A stretch of 49,848 nt of DNA from positions 1-49,848 of the forward strand of contig PXQN01000020.1 in assembly GCA_003021305.1 (NCBI GenBank), given 5' to 3'. Shown piece after piece: positions 32,842-40,861 of the stretch (its first letter is position 1; every line of letters begins with the position of its first letter). A program made the translations under genes and the position numbers. Below the pieces are notes generated by a model. It ran no database searches and was not told where the DNA came from. It saw nothing but the letters and a program-made list of their open reading frames with translations. This stretch comes from Halobacteriales archaeon QH_10_67_22. GTDB lineage: Archaea; Halobacteriota; Halobacteria; Halobacteriales; Haloarculaceae.

Positions 32842-33969
32842 ATGGACGTCGAGGAGACGGTCTCCGAGCGGACGTGGCTCGGCGCGTTCCTGGTGCTGGT
32901 CGGGGGGTTGGTCGTCGGGTCGCTGGCGCTGCCCCGGCTGGTGTACGACGAGTTCATCTGGAAATACTTCTGGGGGCCGATCTACTCCGACGCCAACAAC
33001 GCCCGCTGTGCGGTCAACACGCCCGACGGCGTCGAGTTGCTGGCCAGCGACGCAGCCTGTGGGTCCGCGTCCGGCGCCGTCGCGTACACGGGGTACACGA
33101 CCGTCTCGACGGCCGGGTACATGGTCACACTCCTCTTCATGCTCGTGGGGGTGCTCTTCCTGCTCGACCGCATGGACGTGGGGACCGACCGGCGGTTGTT
33201 GCCCGCACTGGTCCCGTTCATGCTGTTCGGGGGGGCGCTCCGGGTGGTCGAGGACGTCACCGACGCCGCCGTGGGTGCGGGGGTCGAACCCGTGATCACC
33301 TACCCGGTGAACACGCTGTTCATCAGCCCGGTCATCTACGTGACGGTGTTCCTGGTGACGCTGGCCGGCCTGGTCGCGAGCATCCGACTGGAGACCGACG
33401 AGCGCGACCGGTACCGGACGATGGCTGCCGTCGGCGGGGTCGTGCTCGGCCTGACGCTGGCGTACCTCTTCTGGGTCGCTTCGACGAGAGGCTACGTCGA
33501 CTTCTACCCGCAGATACTGGTCGTGGACCTGGGGCTGGCCTCCGTCCTGACCTACGGCCTCTACGTCGCGGCCGACCGGTACGAACCCGCTATCCACGAG
33601 GGCACCGGGCGCGCCGGGATCGTGGTCCTCTGGGCCCACGCCATCGACGGCGTCGCGAACGTCGTCGCGGCCGACTGGCTCCCACAACTGGGCCACCCGA
33701 TCGAGGCCTACGGCGCCAAACACGTCGCCAACAGGGCGATCATCGGGGTCACCGAGACCCTCCAGCCCGCGGCGCTCTCGGCAGCGGTCGGAACCTCCTG
33801 GCCGTTCCTCCTCGTCAAACTCGCCGTCGCGCTCGGGATCGTCTGGCTGTTCGACGACCGGATATTCACGGAGTCGCCCCGCTACGCGGTGCTGTTGCTA
33901 GTCGCGGCCACTGCGGTCGGGCTCGGGCCGGGCACGAGGGACATGCTCCGGGTGACGTTCGCGATCTGA
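32842..33969 (+). CDS. DUF63 family integral membrane protein
   Basis: 375 residues with about eight to nine membrane segments (for example AFLVLVGGLVVGSLALP, MVTLLFMLVGVLFLL, ISPVIYVTVFLVTLAGL, ALGIVWLF). DUF63 motifs include FGGALRVVEDV, YPVNTLFISPVIY and AHAIDGVANVV. The Arg, Glu and Asp residues sit within or near helices, suggesting a transport or enzymatic pocket. The family is archaeal and uncharacterised. It lies 150 nt after the inositol-monophosphatase frame. Confidence 0.9.
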   Translation: MDVEETVSERTWLGAFLVLVGGLVVGSLALPRLVYDEFIWKYFWGPIYSDANNARCAVNTPDGVELLASDAACGSASGAVAYTGYTTVSTAGYMVTLLFMLVGVLFLLDRMDVGTDRRLLPALVPFMLFGGALRVVEDVTDAAVGAGVEPVITYPVNTLFISPVIYVTVFLVTLAGLVASIRLETDERDRYRTMAAVGGVVLGLTLAYLFWVASTRGYVDFYPQILVVDLGLASVLTYGLYVAADRYEPAIHEGTGRAGIVVLWAHAIDGVANVVAADWLPQLGHPIEAYGAKHVANRAIIGVTETLQPAALSAAVGTSWPFLLVKLAVALGIVWLFDDRIFTESPRYAVLLLVAATAVGLGPGTRDMLRVTFAI

Positions 33970-33995
33970 CCCACGACACCCCTCGGCGAGCGCCC

Positions 33996-34169
33996 TCAGG
34001 TCGGCTCGCCGACTGCCAGGTGTGTCAACGTCTCCTCCGGATAGTACCGTCCCCCACAGGACGGACACTCGGCGACGGTCACCCCGTCGCTCGCTGATGG
34101 CGCCGGGAGGTCCCGGGCTACCAGCTGCTGTCCACAGTCCGTACACGGAAGGTCGAACTCTGATACCAT
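33996..34169 (-). CDS. Small two-knuckle zinc-ribbon protein
   Basis: 57 residues. CTDCG at residue 9 and CPSCGGRYYP about 26 residues later form a four-Cys zinc ribbon; no other cysteines. It ends TLTHLAVGEPT. The ATG at 34169 is preceded at 34244-34253 by a TATA-like box, giving a leader of about 50 nt that carries the perfect palindrome ACGCTAGCGT (34223-34232), a possible operator. It follows the YcaO gene on the same strand, 156 nt on. It could be an ordinary zinc finger or a partner of YcaO. Confidence 0.65.
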   Translation of the reverse strand: MVSEFDLPCTDCGQQLVARDLPAPSASDGVTVAECPSCGGRYYPEETLTHLAVGEPT

Positions 34170-34222
34170 GTCGTACTCCGCTGACGCTCCGCCACGAACG
34201 ACGATAACGGACGTCAGGGTTC

Positions 34223-34232
34223 ACGCTAGCGT
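34223..34232. promoter_or_regulatory. Perfect palindrome ahead of the small zinc-ribbon gene
   Basis: ACGCTAGCGT is a 10-bp perfect palindrome just downstream of the TATA-like box at 34244-34253. It could be a repressor site. Confidence 0.3.
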
Positions 34233-34324
34233 TTGACAGGGGGTTTATTAAACACTCGCATCCCTCCGAATACTGCCAGTTTTCGCCGTCCTCGGCTGCG
34301 TAAGTTACTCTGGTGGCGTGACCG

Positions 34325-36034
34325 TCACGGGTAGGGGTGGTGGTCGCGGTCCAGCGCCGGTTCGAACCCCATCGCGTCGGGGACTGACCGGGCGCGCTCG
34401 CCGAAGAACGGGTCGTCGAAAAACAGCGGCTGGGCGGCCGGAACGAGCACACGGACTGCCTCGAACCCGACGGCCTCGACGTCACGGGTCGTCGTCCGGA
34501 CCGCGTACGGCGCCAGGCCGGCGTCGGTGGCTCGCCCGACGACCGCGTCGAGGTGTGCGCTCCCGGCGGGCACCGAGTCGGGACCGACAGACGCGGCGGG
34601 AACGGACTGGTCGGGGTCGACGAACCCGTCGACTGCCGACGGACTGTCCGCGTAGTGTGTGATGGCGCCGTCGGCCGCGTCGGCGTCTGCGCCCATTTCG
34701 CGCAGTTCCAGCCAGTTCTGGACGGCCTCGGCGAGCGCGTTCCGTGCTGCGCGTTCGGGGTCGAGATGCGCGGCCGTTCCCAGCGCCAGTTTCGGCCACT
34801 CCTCGCGGTGGACGGCGACGGCGACGACCGGGACGTCGACGTCCTGAGTGAGCAGAAGTGCGGTCTCCTCGAGTTCCTCCGCGCCGGCCCGGGCGGCCAG
34901 CGTGCGGTAGACCTCGTCTTCGACGGCAAGCCCCAGCGGCTCGAACGTGGAGTACCAGGCGATCGTCGTCGCGTCACGCTCTAGGACCTCGTACAACCCG
35001 GACAGCAGCGCCTCGACCGTCGCGTTGCCCAGCCCGAGTCCCGTCGTGACGGCGGGGCGTATCGTCCGCTCGGGCGGCGGGTAGCAGACCAGTTCGGCCG
35101 GCAGTCCCACCGCCGCCCCGTCGACGAGTGACTCCCCGCTGACCCAGGGACGCTCGGCGGCGTCGGGGTCGCTCGCCCAGTCGTTCGGACGGACGAACGC
35201 CGACGGAGGGACGGCGTCGGCGACCTCCGCAGCTGTCCCGGTCGTAAACTCCGAACGCCGCCAGACGCCCCCGCAGTACCGTTCGAGTCCTTCACCAAGT
35301 GCTTTCACGAACGCCCGGTCCCAGTCGGCGTCGACGCCGGCAGCCTGCCGGGGTGCCGTGTCGTCGGCGAACGAGGCCGTGTCACAGAGGCGGGCGAGGT
35401 AGTACGGCGCCGGGTAGGACTGTGCTTCGCCCACCTCGGCGACGAGTCCGAGGCGGTCGTCCAGGGCTTGCTCGGCCCGGGCGAGTGCCGCCTCGACGTC
35501 ACGCTCGCGGTCGCTCCGGTCGAGGTTTCTGTCGCGGCCGTCCCCACAGTCACAGCCGGGGACCGGGAGCAGACGGCGCTCGGCGTGGGGGAGTTCCACC
35601 ACTTCGCCGCGGTGGTCGGCGGCGTCTTCGAGCAGCGCGACGCCGCGGTGGCCGGCCGTGGCGCCGGCGAGTCGGGCCGTGGCGTCGCTCGGCGGTTCGG
35701 CGGGGTCGGCGTCCTCGGGAACGTTCGAGGCGACGCGACTGACGAGACACTCGTAGCAGGCCGCCGCCGGGTCGAAGGTCGTCACGGCGGCGTCGACGAC
35801 GGGGTAGCCCCCGATGCCCCCGAGTTCGACCCCGACCCACGGCAGGCCGGCCGCGAGCGCCCGCTCGTTGGCCAGCTGGAAGGTCCGCGTTCCCGCACGG
35901 TCCACGACGACCCCGAGCCGGTAGCTGGCGTCCAGTTCCGTCGGTTCGACGCGTTCGACGACGTGGTCGGCGTCGCCGAGCGCGGCCACGACGGCCTCGG
36001 CGCCCGGCCCGTCGCCGACGAGTCCGACTGTCAT
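34325..36034 (-). CDS. YcaO-domain azoline-forming-type cyclodehydratase (TOMM-like)
   Basis: 569 residues. Residues about 1-180 form a ThiF/ocin-like partner domain with cysteines CYEC and CDCG, probably binding zinc. The YcaO domain follows, with its ATP-binding glutamates in KALGEGLERYCG, SGLYEVLERDATTIAW and ALAEAVQNWLELR. The end ...HHPYP recalls the proline-rich tail needed by azoline-forming YcaO proteins. Such enzymes use ATP to cyclise Cys/Ser/Thr of a peptide, or to activate amides in other modifications. Start at ATG 36034, with a TATA-like box at 36057-36064. No obvious precursor peptide, dehydrogenase or exporter is adjacent. Confidence 0.87.
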   Translation of the reverse strand: MTVGLVGDGPGAEAVVAALGDADHVVERVEPTELDASYRLGVVVDRAGTRTFQLANERALAAGLPWVGVELGGIGGYPVVDAAVTTFDPAAACYECLVSRVASNVPEDADPAEPPSDATARLAGATAGHRGVALLEDAADHRGEVVELPHAERRLLPVPGCDCGDGRDRNLDRSDRERDVEAALARAEQALDDRLGLVAEVGEAQSYPAPYYLARLCDTASFADDTAPRQAAGVDADWDRAFVKALGEGLERYCGGVWRRSEFTTGTAAEVADAVPPSAFVRPNDWASDPDAAERPWVSGESLVDGAAVGLPAELVCYPPPERTIRPAVTTGLGLGNATVEALLSGLYEVLERDATTIAWYSTFEPLGLAVEDEVYRTLAARAGAEELEETALLLTQDVDVPVVAVAVHREEWPKLALGTAAHLDPERAARNALAEAVQNWLELREMGADADAADGAITHYADSPSAVDGFVDPDQSVPAASVGPDSVPAGSAHLDAVVGRATDAGLAPYAVRTTTRDVEAVGFEAVRVLVPAAQPLFFDDPFFGERARSVPDAMGFEPALDRDHHPYP

Positions 36035-36056
36035 ACCCGTCGCGACGGCCGGCGAC

Positions 36057-36064
36057 ACATTAGT
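36057..36064 (-). promoter_or_regulatory. TATA-like box for ycaO
   Basis: The minus strand reads ACTAATGT, 23-30 nt before the ATG at 36034. It supports this start over the GTG at 36058. Confidence 0.4.
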
Positions 36065-36127
36065 CCCGGTGGTCGCCGGGCGCGGTAGCTACACCACGGG
36101 AACCGGTGACCCGGAAACTCACTGGGC

Positions 36128-36952
36128 TCACTCGACGGTGGCCACGCGGTCCCGGACGAGGCCGGTCAACTCCGCCACGTCGGCGTTGCGGAGCCTGCCT
36201 GTGTTCAGTCTGAGCCGCAATCGGGGCCGGCCCACGTCGATGGGGACCTTCTCGGTCATGATAACGCCGCTGTCCTCGAGGACGCCTTTCGTCCGGGAAA
36301 AGGTCGCCTTGCTCGCGAGCCCGACGTCCTCGCCCCAGTGACTGATGTCGTAGAGGAGGACGCCGTGGCGCGCCGCGACCAGTAACGCGATCGTCACCTC
36401 GTCGATCCCGTCGCCGTCGCCGCTGACCTCCGGCAGTTCGTCCAGGATCGCGTCGAAATCCGCGGCGGCAGCGTCGCCGATCTCCTCGGCCAGCGTCTCG
36501 CGGACCTCCGATATCGGGGGTGACCGGAGCCGGTACTCGTCGGCGGCCTCCCACCGGTCGTGGAAGTGGTCCACTGCCGAACCGACGAACGGGGACGCAC
36601 GCGTCGAGAGCCCACCCACCCGTTCGGACGTGCGGACGAAAGAAACGACCATGCCGTTTGAGACGAGCACCGACCCGCCCGGAACCGACTCTGCCCAGCG
36701 GATCGACAGCGTCTCCGCGGCCGTCAGGTCGGCGGCGTGGCCCGAGACGAGAAAGTCCGCCATCGCCTCTTTCAACACGTCCTTGTCCGCGAGGAGTTTC
36801 ACTGTCGGTGGGTCGCTCTGGTCGTGTAACCGAAAGATAATGTCCGGCACGCTCTCCTCTGTCGGGTTCACGATGTAAGCGTCCCCATCCGTCTCCGTTA
36901 TCGCTTCGGATAGTACACCGCCCACGTCGTCCGCAAAGAAGTTCCCGGTCAC
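36128..36952 (-). CDS. tbsP: Transcriptional regulator TbsP
   Basis: 274 residues from a GTG. The N-terminal part (FFADDVGGVLSEAI ... DAYIVNPTEESV ... VKLLADKDVLKEAMADFLVS) and the strongly conserved C-terminal winged-helix (GVLLYDISHWGEDVGLASKA, TFSRTKGVLEDSGVI, TEKVPIDVGRPRLRLRL) match haloarchaeal TbsP, a regulator reported to act with TrmB on gluconeogenic genes. The GTG at 36952 is preferred to the ATG 24 codons earlier: that upstream stretch is basic, lies over A+T-rich promoter-like DNA (36970-36990) and lacks similarity. It is divergent from glyA. Confidence 0.85.
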   Translation of the reverse strand: MTGNFFADDVGGVLSEAITETDGDAYIVNPTEESVPDIIFRLHDQSDPPTVKLLADKDVLKEAMADFLVSGHAADLTAAETLSIRWAESVPGGSVLVSNGMVVSFVRTSERVGGLSTRASPFVGSAVDHFHDRWEAADEYRLRSPPISEVRETLAEEIGDAAAADFDAILDELPEVSGDGDGIDEVTIALLVAARHGVLLYDISHWGEDVGLASKATFSRTKGVLEDSGVIMTEKVPIDVGRPRLRLRLNTGRLRNADVAELTGLVRDRVATVE

Positions 36953-36969
36953 GGTTCTTTCTGTCTTTC

Positions 36970-36990
36970 GAATTATCACACTTAATTTTA
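36970..36990 (-). promoter_or_regulatory. A+T-rich promoter region of tbsP
   Basis: The minus strand carries TTAAAATTAAG followed by GATAATTCG, 18-38 nt before the GTG at 36952. Either run could be the TATA box. Confidence 0.4.
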
Positions 36991-37093
36991 ACGCACGTTC
37001 CGTTTGATTTCCGTCTACCAACACGTTTCAGATACCTCGGGTGTCCGACCTGTCGGGTCGGCTGAAAACGAGCTGTCGGGGAGGGCGAAAAGG

Positions 37094-37102
37094 TAGATTA
37101 TT
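37094..37102 (+). promoter_or_regulatory. TATA-like box for glyA
   Basis: TAGATTATT, 26-34 nt before the glyA ATG at 37128. Confidence 0.45.
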
Positions 37103-37127
37103 GTCCGAGGGCCGCCGAGTGTGGAGT

Positions 37128-38375
37128 ATGAACTACGAGGCAGTCCGGGAGGTCGACCCGGCAGTGGCCGACGCCCTGGCCGGCGAAGTGGACCGCCAGC
37201 GCGACACGCTCGCGATGATCGCCAGCGAGAACCACGTCAGCGAGGCGGTTCTGGAGGCTCAGAGTTCAGTGCTAACGAACAAGTACGCCGAGGGTTACCC
37301 CGGCGAGCGCTACTACGGCGGCTGTGAGTACGCCGACGAGGTCGAACAGCTCGCCATCGACCGCGCGAAAGAGCTGTGGGGCGCAGAGTACGTCAACGTC
37401 CAGCCCCACTCGGGGTCCCAGGCCAACATGGCCGTCTACACGGCCGTGCTGGACCCCGGCGACAGGATCCTCTCGCTGGACCTGACCCACGGCGGCCACC
37501 TGAGCCACGGTCACCCGGCGAACTTCGCCGGCCAGGTGTACGACGTCGAGAACTACGAGGTCGACCCCGAAGCGGGACGCCTGGATTTCGAGTCCATCCA
37601 CGAGCGGGCCGAGCGGTTCGACCCCGACCTGATCGTCTCGGGCTTTTCGGCCTACCCCCGCGAGGTCGACTGGGCGTCTTTCCAGGCGATCGCCGAGGCT
37701 GTCGACGCCTACCACATGGCCGACATCGCCCACATCACCGGCCTCGTCGCCGTGGGCGTCCACGACTCGCCGGTCGGTATCGCCGACTTCGTCACCGGGT
37801 CGACCCACAAGACGATCCGGTCGGGGCGGGGCGGCATCATCATGGCCGACGCGGAGTACGGCGACGACATCGACGGCGCGATCATCCCCGGGACCCAGGG
37901 CGGCCCGCTGATGCACAACATCGCCGGGAAGGCCGTCGGATTCGAGGAAGCCCTCCAGCCCGAGTTCGAGGAGTACGCCCGACAGACCGTCGACAACGCG
38001 CAGGCGCTGGGCGACCACCTGGAGAAACACGGCTTCTCGCTGGTCTCGGGCGGGACCGACACCCACCTCGTCCTGGTGGACCTGCGTGATTCCCACCCGG
38101 ACGTCACCGGCAAGGAAGCCGAGGAAGCCCTGGAGGCGGTCGGCATCGTCCTCAACGCAAACACCGTCCCGGGCGAGACGCGCTCGCCGTTCGTCGCCTC
38201 CGGGATCCGCGCGGGCACGCCGGCGCTGACCACGCGCGGGTTCGACGCCGACGCCTGCGAGACGGTCGGCCACTGTATCGCCGAGGTGGTCGACAACCTC
38301 GGCGACGAGGCGGTCATGGCCGAGATGTCCGACATCGTCGACGAACTCTGTGCCGACCACCCGCTCTACGAGTGA
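37128..38375 (+). CDS. glyA: Serine hydroxymethyltransferase
   Basis: 415 residues, the usual length. Landmarks: MIASENHVSEAVLEAQ, NKYAEGYPGERYYGGCEY, NVQPHSGSQANM, DIAHITGLV, and the PLP lysine in TGSTHKTIRSGRGG. It converts serine and a folate-type C1 carrier to glycine and the methylene carrier, supplying C1 units. The ATG at 37128 lies 26 nt after a TATA-like box. Element C starts 5 nt after its stop codon. Confidence 0.97.
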   Translation: MNYEAVREVDPAVADALAGEVDRQRDTLAMIASENHVSEAVLEAQSSVLTNKYAEGYPGERYYGGCEYADEVEQLAIDRAKELWGAEYVNVQPHSGSQANMAVYTAVLDPGDRILSLDLTHGGHLSHGHPANFAGQVYDVENYEVDPEAGRLDFESIHERAERFDPDLIVSGFSAYPREVDWASFQAIAEAVDAYHMADIAHITGLVAVGVHDSPVGIADFVTGSTHKTIRSGRGGIIMADAEYGDDIDGAIIPGTQGGPLMHNIAGKAVGFEEALQPEFEEYARQTVDNAQALGDHLEKHGFSLVSGGTDTHLVLVDLRDSHPDVTGKEAEEALEAVGIVLNANTVPGETRSPFVASGIRAGTPALTTRGFDADACETVGHCIAEVVDNLGDEAVMAEMSDIVDELCADHPLYE

Positions 38376-38380
38376 GGTTC

Positions 38381-38431
38381 TGATACGGTCGTGCGTACCC
38401 AATTTAAAAAGAATTACGCACGACCGTATGA
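38381..38431 (+). mobile_element. Palindromic mini-element C: internally deleted family 1 copy
   Basis: A 45-bp element (38384-38428) keeps both 14-bp family 1 ends in inverted orientation but only about 17 bp between them; those inner bases correspond to the two sub-terminal sequences of element A in reverse. Flanking direct repeats are TGA at 38381-38383 and 38429-38431. It lies directly after glyA. Confidence 0.8.
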
Positions 38432-38499
38432 CGCCGGAGCGGTACGCGACGTACCCGACCGACCCACCTTTTTGTCGTGGCCGGGCGAAGCGCCGGCCG

Positions 38500-39096
38500 A
38501 TGACCGACGCCCAGTCACGACGCGGCTTCCTGGCGCTGGCCTGCACAGTCGGCCTCCCCGGAGTCGCCGGCTGTAGCGAGAGCGGCGACTCGAACACGGA
38601 GGATGGGGAGAGTGACGGCGACACCGGGACCGAGGCTCCCGAAAGCGGTGACGGAGATACCGGGACCGAAGCCACCGGGGAGGACGGGACCGAAAGCGCG
38701 GGCGAGGACGGAACGGCCACGCCGGAACCCGACCTCCGGGAGGCAAACGTCGTCGACGTGGCCGTCGAGGGAGGGGACGACGGGACGACGTTCGACGTGA
38801 CACTGTACCACGACGACGACGGCGAGGACGGGTACGCCAACTGGTGGCAGGTCGAGACGCTGGCCGGCGAACGCCTCGGCCGGCGTGACCTCACACACGC
38901 CCACTCGACGGCACCGTTCACGCGCTCGGAAACCATCGACGTCCCGGACGGCGTCAGTTGCGTCGTCGTCCGCGGACACGACCAGACTCACGAGTACGGC
39001 GGCCAGGCGATGCTCGTCGACCTCGAAACCGGCGAGACTGTCGCTCACGACCAGGGCGCAGCGTCGCGGTCGTTCGACGCCGGGGACTGTCCCTAA
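38500..39096 (+). CDS. Tat-type lipoprotein, unknown function
   Basis: 198 residues. RRGFLALACTVGLPGVAGC is a twin-arginine lipoprotein signal. A Gly/Thr/Glu/Asp-rich spacer (about residues 26-80) leads to a beta-rich domain with VTLYHDDDGEDGYANWWQVE, LGRRDLTHAHSTAPFTRSET and VVVRGHDQTHEYGGQAML. The histidines in HAH and GHDQTH could bind metal. It would be anchored outside the cell membrane. I do not know the family's role. Start at 38500 because the Tat motif begins there. Confidence 0.75.
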   Translation: MTDAQSRRGFLALACTVGLPGVAGCSESGDSNTEDGESDGDTGTEAPESGDGDTGTEATGEDGTESAGEDGTATPEPDLREANVVDVAVEGGDDGTTFDVTLYHDDDGEDGYANWWQVETLAGERLGRRDLTHAHSTAPFTRSETIDVPDGVSCVVVRGHDQTHEYGGQAMLVDLETGETVAHDQGAASRSFDAGDCP

Positions 39097-39114
39097 ACGG
39101 CCCCAGCAGACGCG

Positions 39115-39121
39115 CTTTTTA
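39115..39121 (+). promoter_or_regulatory. TATA-like box for the siroheme decarboxylase operon
   Basis: CTTTTTA, 27-33 nt before the ATG at 39148, which supports that start over the codon at 39121. Confidence 0.45.
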
Positions 39122-39147
39122 TGGGTGTGTCTCACCGAGTGACGGGT

Positions 39148-40203
39148 ATGACCGAGCTAGACGCGACCGACCGGGCGATACTCAACGCCTTCCAGGGTGG
39201 GTTCCCGGTCGTCACCGACCCCTACGAACCGGCGGCCGGGGCGCTGGCCGACCACGGCGTCGACGTCACCGCCGCACAGCTCCACGACCGCATGGTCGAA
39301 CTGGACGAGGAGGGGGTCCTGACGCGCTTCGGGGCGCTCATCAACGCCGAGGAGATCGGGGGGACGGCGACGCTGGTGGCCATGCACGCGCCCGAGGAGC
39401 GCTTCGACGAGATCACAGAGCAGGTCAACGCTCACCCCGAGGTCGCACACAACTACGAGCGCGAGCACCCGCACCTCAACATGTGGTTCGTGGTGTCGGT
39501 GGCCGACGCCGAGCGCGTCGACGAGGTGCTTGGCGCTATCGAGGACGAGACGGGCCAGGAAACGTACAACCTGCCCAAACAGCGGGAGTTTCACGTCGAG
39601 GCGAAGTTCCCCGTCGAGGGCCCCCTCGAAGACGTCCCCGGCGGGATCGACCTGTCGGACCTGGGACCGAACGCCGACCCAACCGACCGCCAGCAACTGA
39701 CCCCCGCCGAGCGGGACCTGGTCGTCGAGATACAGAGCGGACTCCCGCTCTCGCGGACGCCCTACCGGGACGTCGCCGACGAGTTAGGAGCCGACGTCGA
39801 GTGGGTGCTGGAGACGATCAGACGCTTCGACGCCGAGGGGAAGGTCCGGCGAGTGGGACTGATCCCGAACCACTACGCGCTGGGCTACTCCGAGAACGGG
39901 ATGACCGTCTGGGACGTACCCGACGACGTGGTCGAGGAGGTCGGCCCCGAGATCGCCTCGTTCGACTTCGTGACCCACTGCTACCGGCGGCCCCGTCACG
40001 AGGGGGTGTGGCCGTACAACTTCTTCGCGATGACCCACGGCCGCAGCGAGGCCGAAAGCGACGAGCGCATCGAAACAGTCCGCGACCGGATGGCCGAGTA
40101 CTGGGAGGTCGACGAGGAGGACTGGGACACCCTCTTCTCGACGCAGATACTCAAGAAGACGGGCATCAGACTGGACGAACGGGCCGAGGCAAACACCGCG
40201 TGA
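39148..40203 (+). CDS. ahbAB: Fused AhbA/AhbB siroheme decarboxylase (AsnC/Lrp-like)
   Basis: 351 residues made of two AhbA/B units. Each has an Lrp-like HTH half (DATDRAILNAFQGGFPV; TPAERDLVVEIQSGLPLSR) and a RAM-like half with the siroheme-binding motifs HNYEREHPHLNMWFV and HCYRRPRHEGVWPYNFFAM. AhbA and AhbB decarboxylate siroheme to didecarboxysiroheme in the alternative archaeal haem route; they are usually separate polypeptides. sirC and hemA follow on the same strand, 10 nt and then overlapping, consistent with one haem operon. Confidence 0.9.
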   Translation: MTELDATDRAILNAFQGGFPVVTDPYEPAAGALADHGVDVTAAQLHDRMVELDEEGVLTRFGALINAEEIGGTATLVAMHAPEERFDEITEQVNAHPEVAHNYEREHPHLNMWFVVSVADAERVDEVLGAIEDETGQETYNLPKQREFHVEAKFPVEGPLEDVPGGIDLSDLGPNADPTDRQQLTPAERDLVVEIQSGLPLSRTPYRDVADELGADVEWVLETIRRFDAEGKVRRVGLIPNHYALGYSENGMTVWDVPDDVVEEVGPEIASFDFVTHCYRRPRHEGVWPYNFFAMTHGRSEAESDERIETVRDRMAEYWEVDEEDWDTLFSTQILKKTGIRLDERAEANTA

Positions 40204-40213
40204 GTCGCCAGCG

Positions 40214-40861
40214 ATGATACCGTTGCTCCACGACTTCGACGGCGAGACGGTGCTCGTGTTCGGGGGCGGGCGTGTGGGCGCACGGAAAGCGCGCCGGTTC
40301 GCCCGCGAGGCCGACGTCGTCGTCGTGAGCCCCCGATTCGCCGACGCCGACTTCGGCGGCGCACGCAAGGTCCGGGCGACGCCCGACGCCGGGGGCGTCG
40401 AGACGTGGTTCGACCGGACGGAGCCGGCGCTTGCGGTCGCGGCGACCGACGACCCGGCGGTCAACGAGGCCGTCGCCGCCGTCGCCGACGAGCGGGGCGT
40501 CCTGGTCAACCGGACGGACGTCCACGGCGAGCGCGACCCCGGGAGTGTGGTCGTCCCGGCCACCGTCCGGGACGAGCCGGTCGTCGTCGCGGTGGCGACC
40601 GGCGGGACCAGTCCCGCCCTGAGCCGATATCTCAGGCAGTCCATCGAGGACGATGTGGCGGGAGCGGGCGAGATGGCGGCGCTGACCGGGGAGTTGCGCG
40701 ACCGGCTCCAGTCCGAGGACGTGCCCGTCGAACAGCGACGCGACGCGATGCGGGCCGTCGTCAGGTCCGACGACGTTTGGAAGGCTTTAGATAGTGGGGG
40801 CGATAACTCACGACAGACAGCAGTGGACGTACTCGACGACGTGCTAGGTGATCGGTCGTGA
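40214..40861 (+). CDS. sirC: Precorrin-2 dehydrogenase (siroheme synthase N-terminal type)
   Basis: 215 residues. The NAD-binding Rossmann motif is VFGGGRVGARKARRF; VAATDDPAVNEAVA and NRTDVHGERDPGSVVVPATV, then ATGGTSPALSRYLR, are hallmarks of CysG-N/SirC/Met8-type enzymes. It oxidises precorrin-2 to sirohydrochlorin and may insert iron. It lies between the siroheme decarboxylase and hemA, with a 4-nt overlap with hemA, so siroheme is made and consumed by products of the same operon. Confidence 0.92.
   Translation: MIPLLHDFDGETVLVFGGGRVGARKARRFAREADVVVVSPRFADADFGGARKVRATPDAGGVETWFDRTEPALAVAATDDPAVNEAVAAVADERGVLVNRTDVHGERDPGSVVVPATVRDEPVVVAVATGGTSPALSRYLRQSIEDDVAGAGEMAALTGELRDRLQSEDVPVEQRRDAMRAVVRSDDVWKALDSGGDNSRQTAVDVLDDVLGDRS

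Noticed and set aside
31711-33723. 670-codon open frame on the minus strand
   Set aside because: Antisense to the inositol-monophosphatase-family and DUF63 genes, both of which have clear family motifs; composition is typical of a shadow frame.
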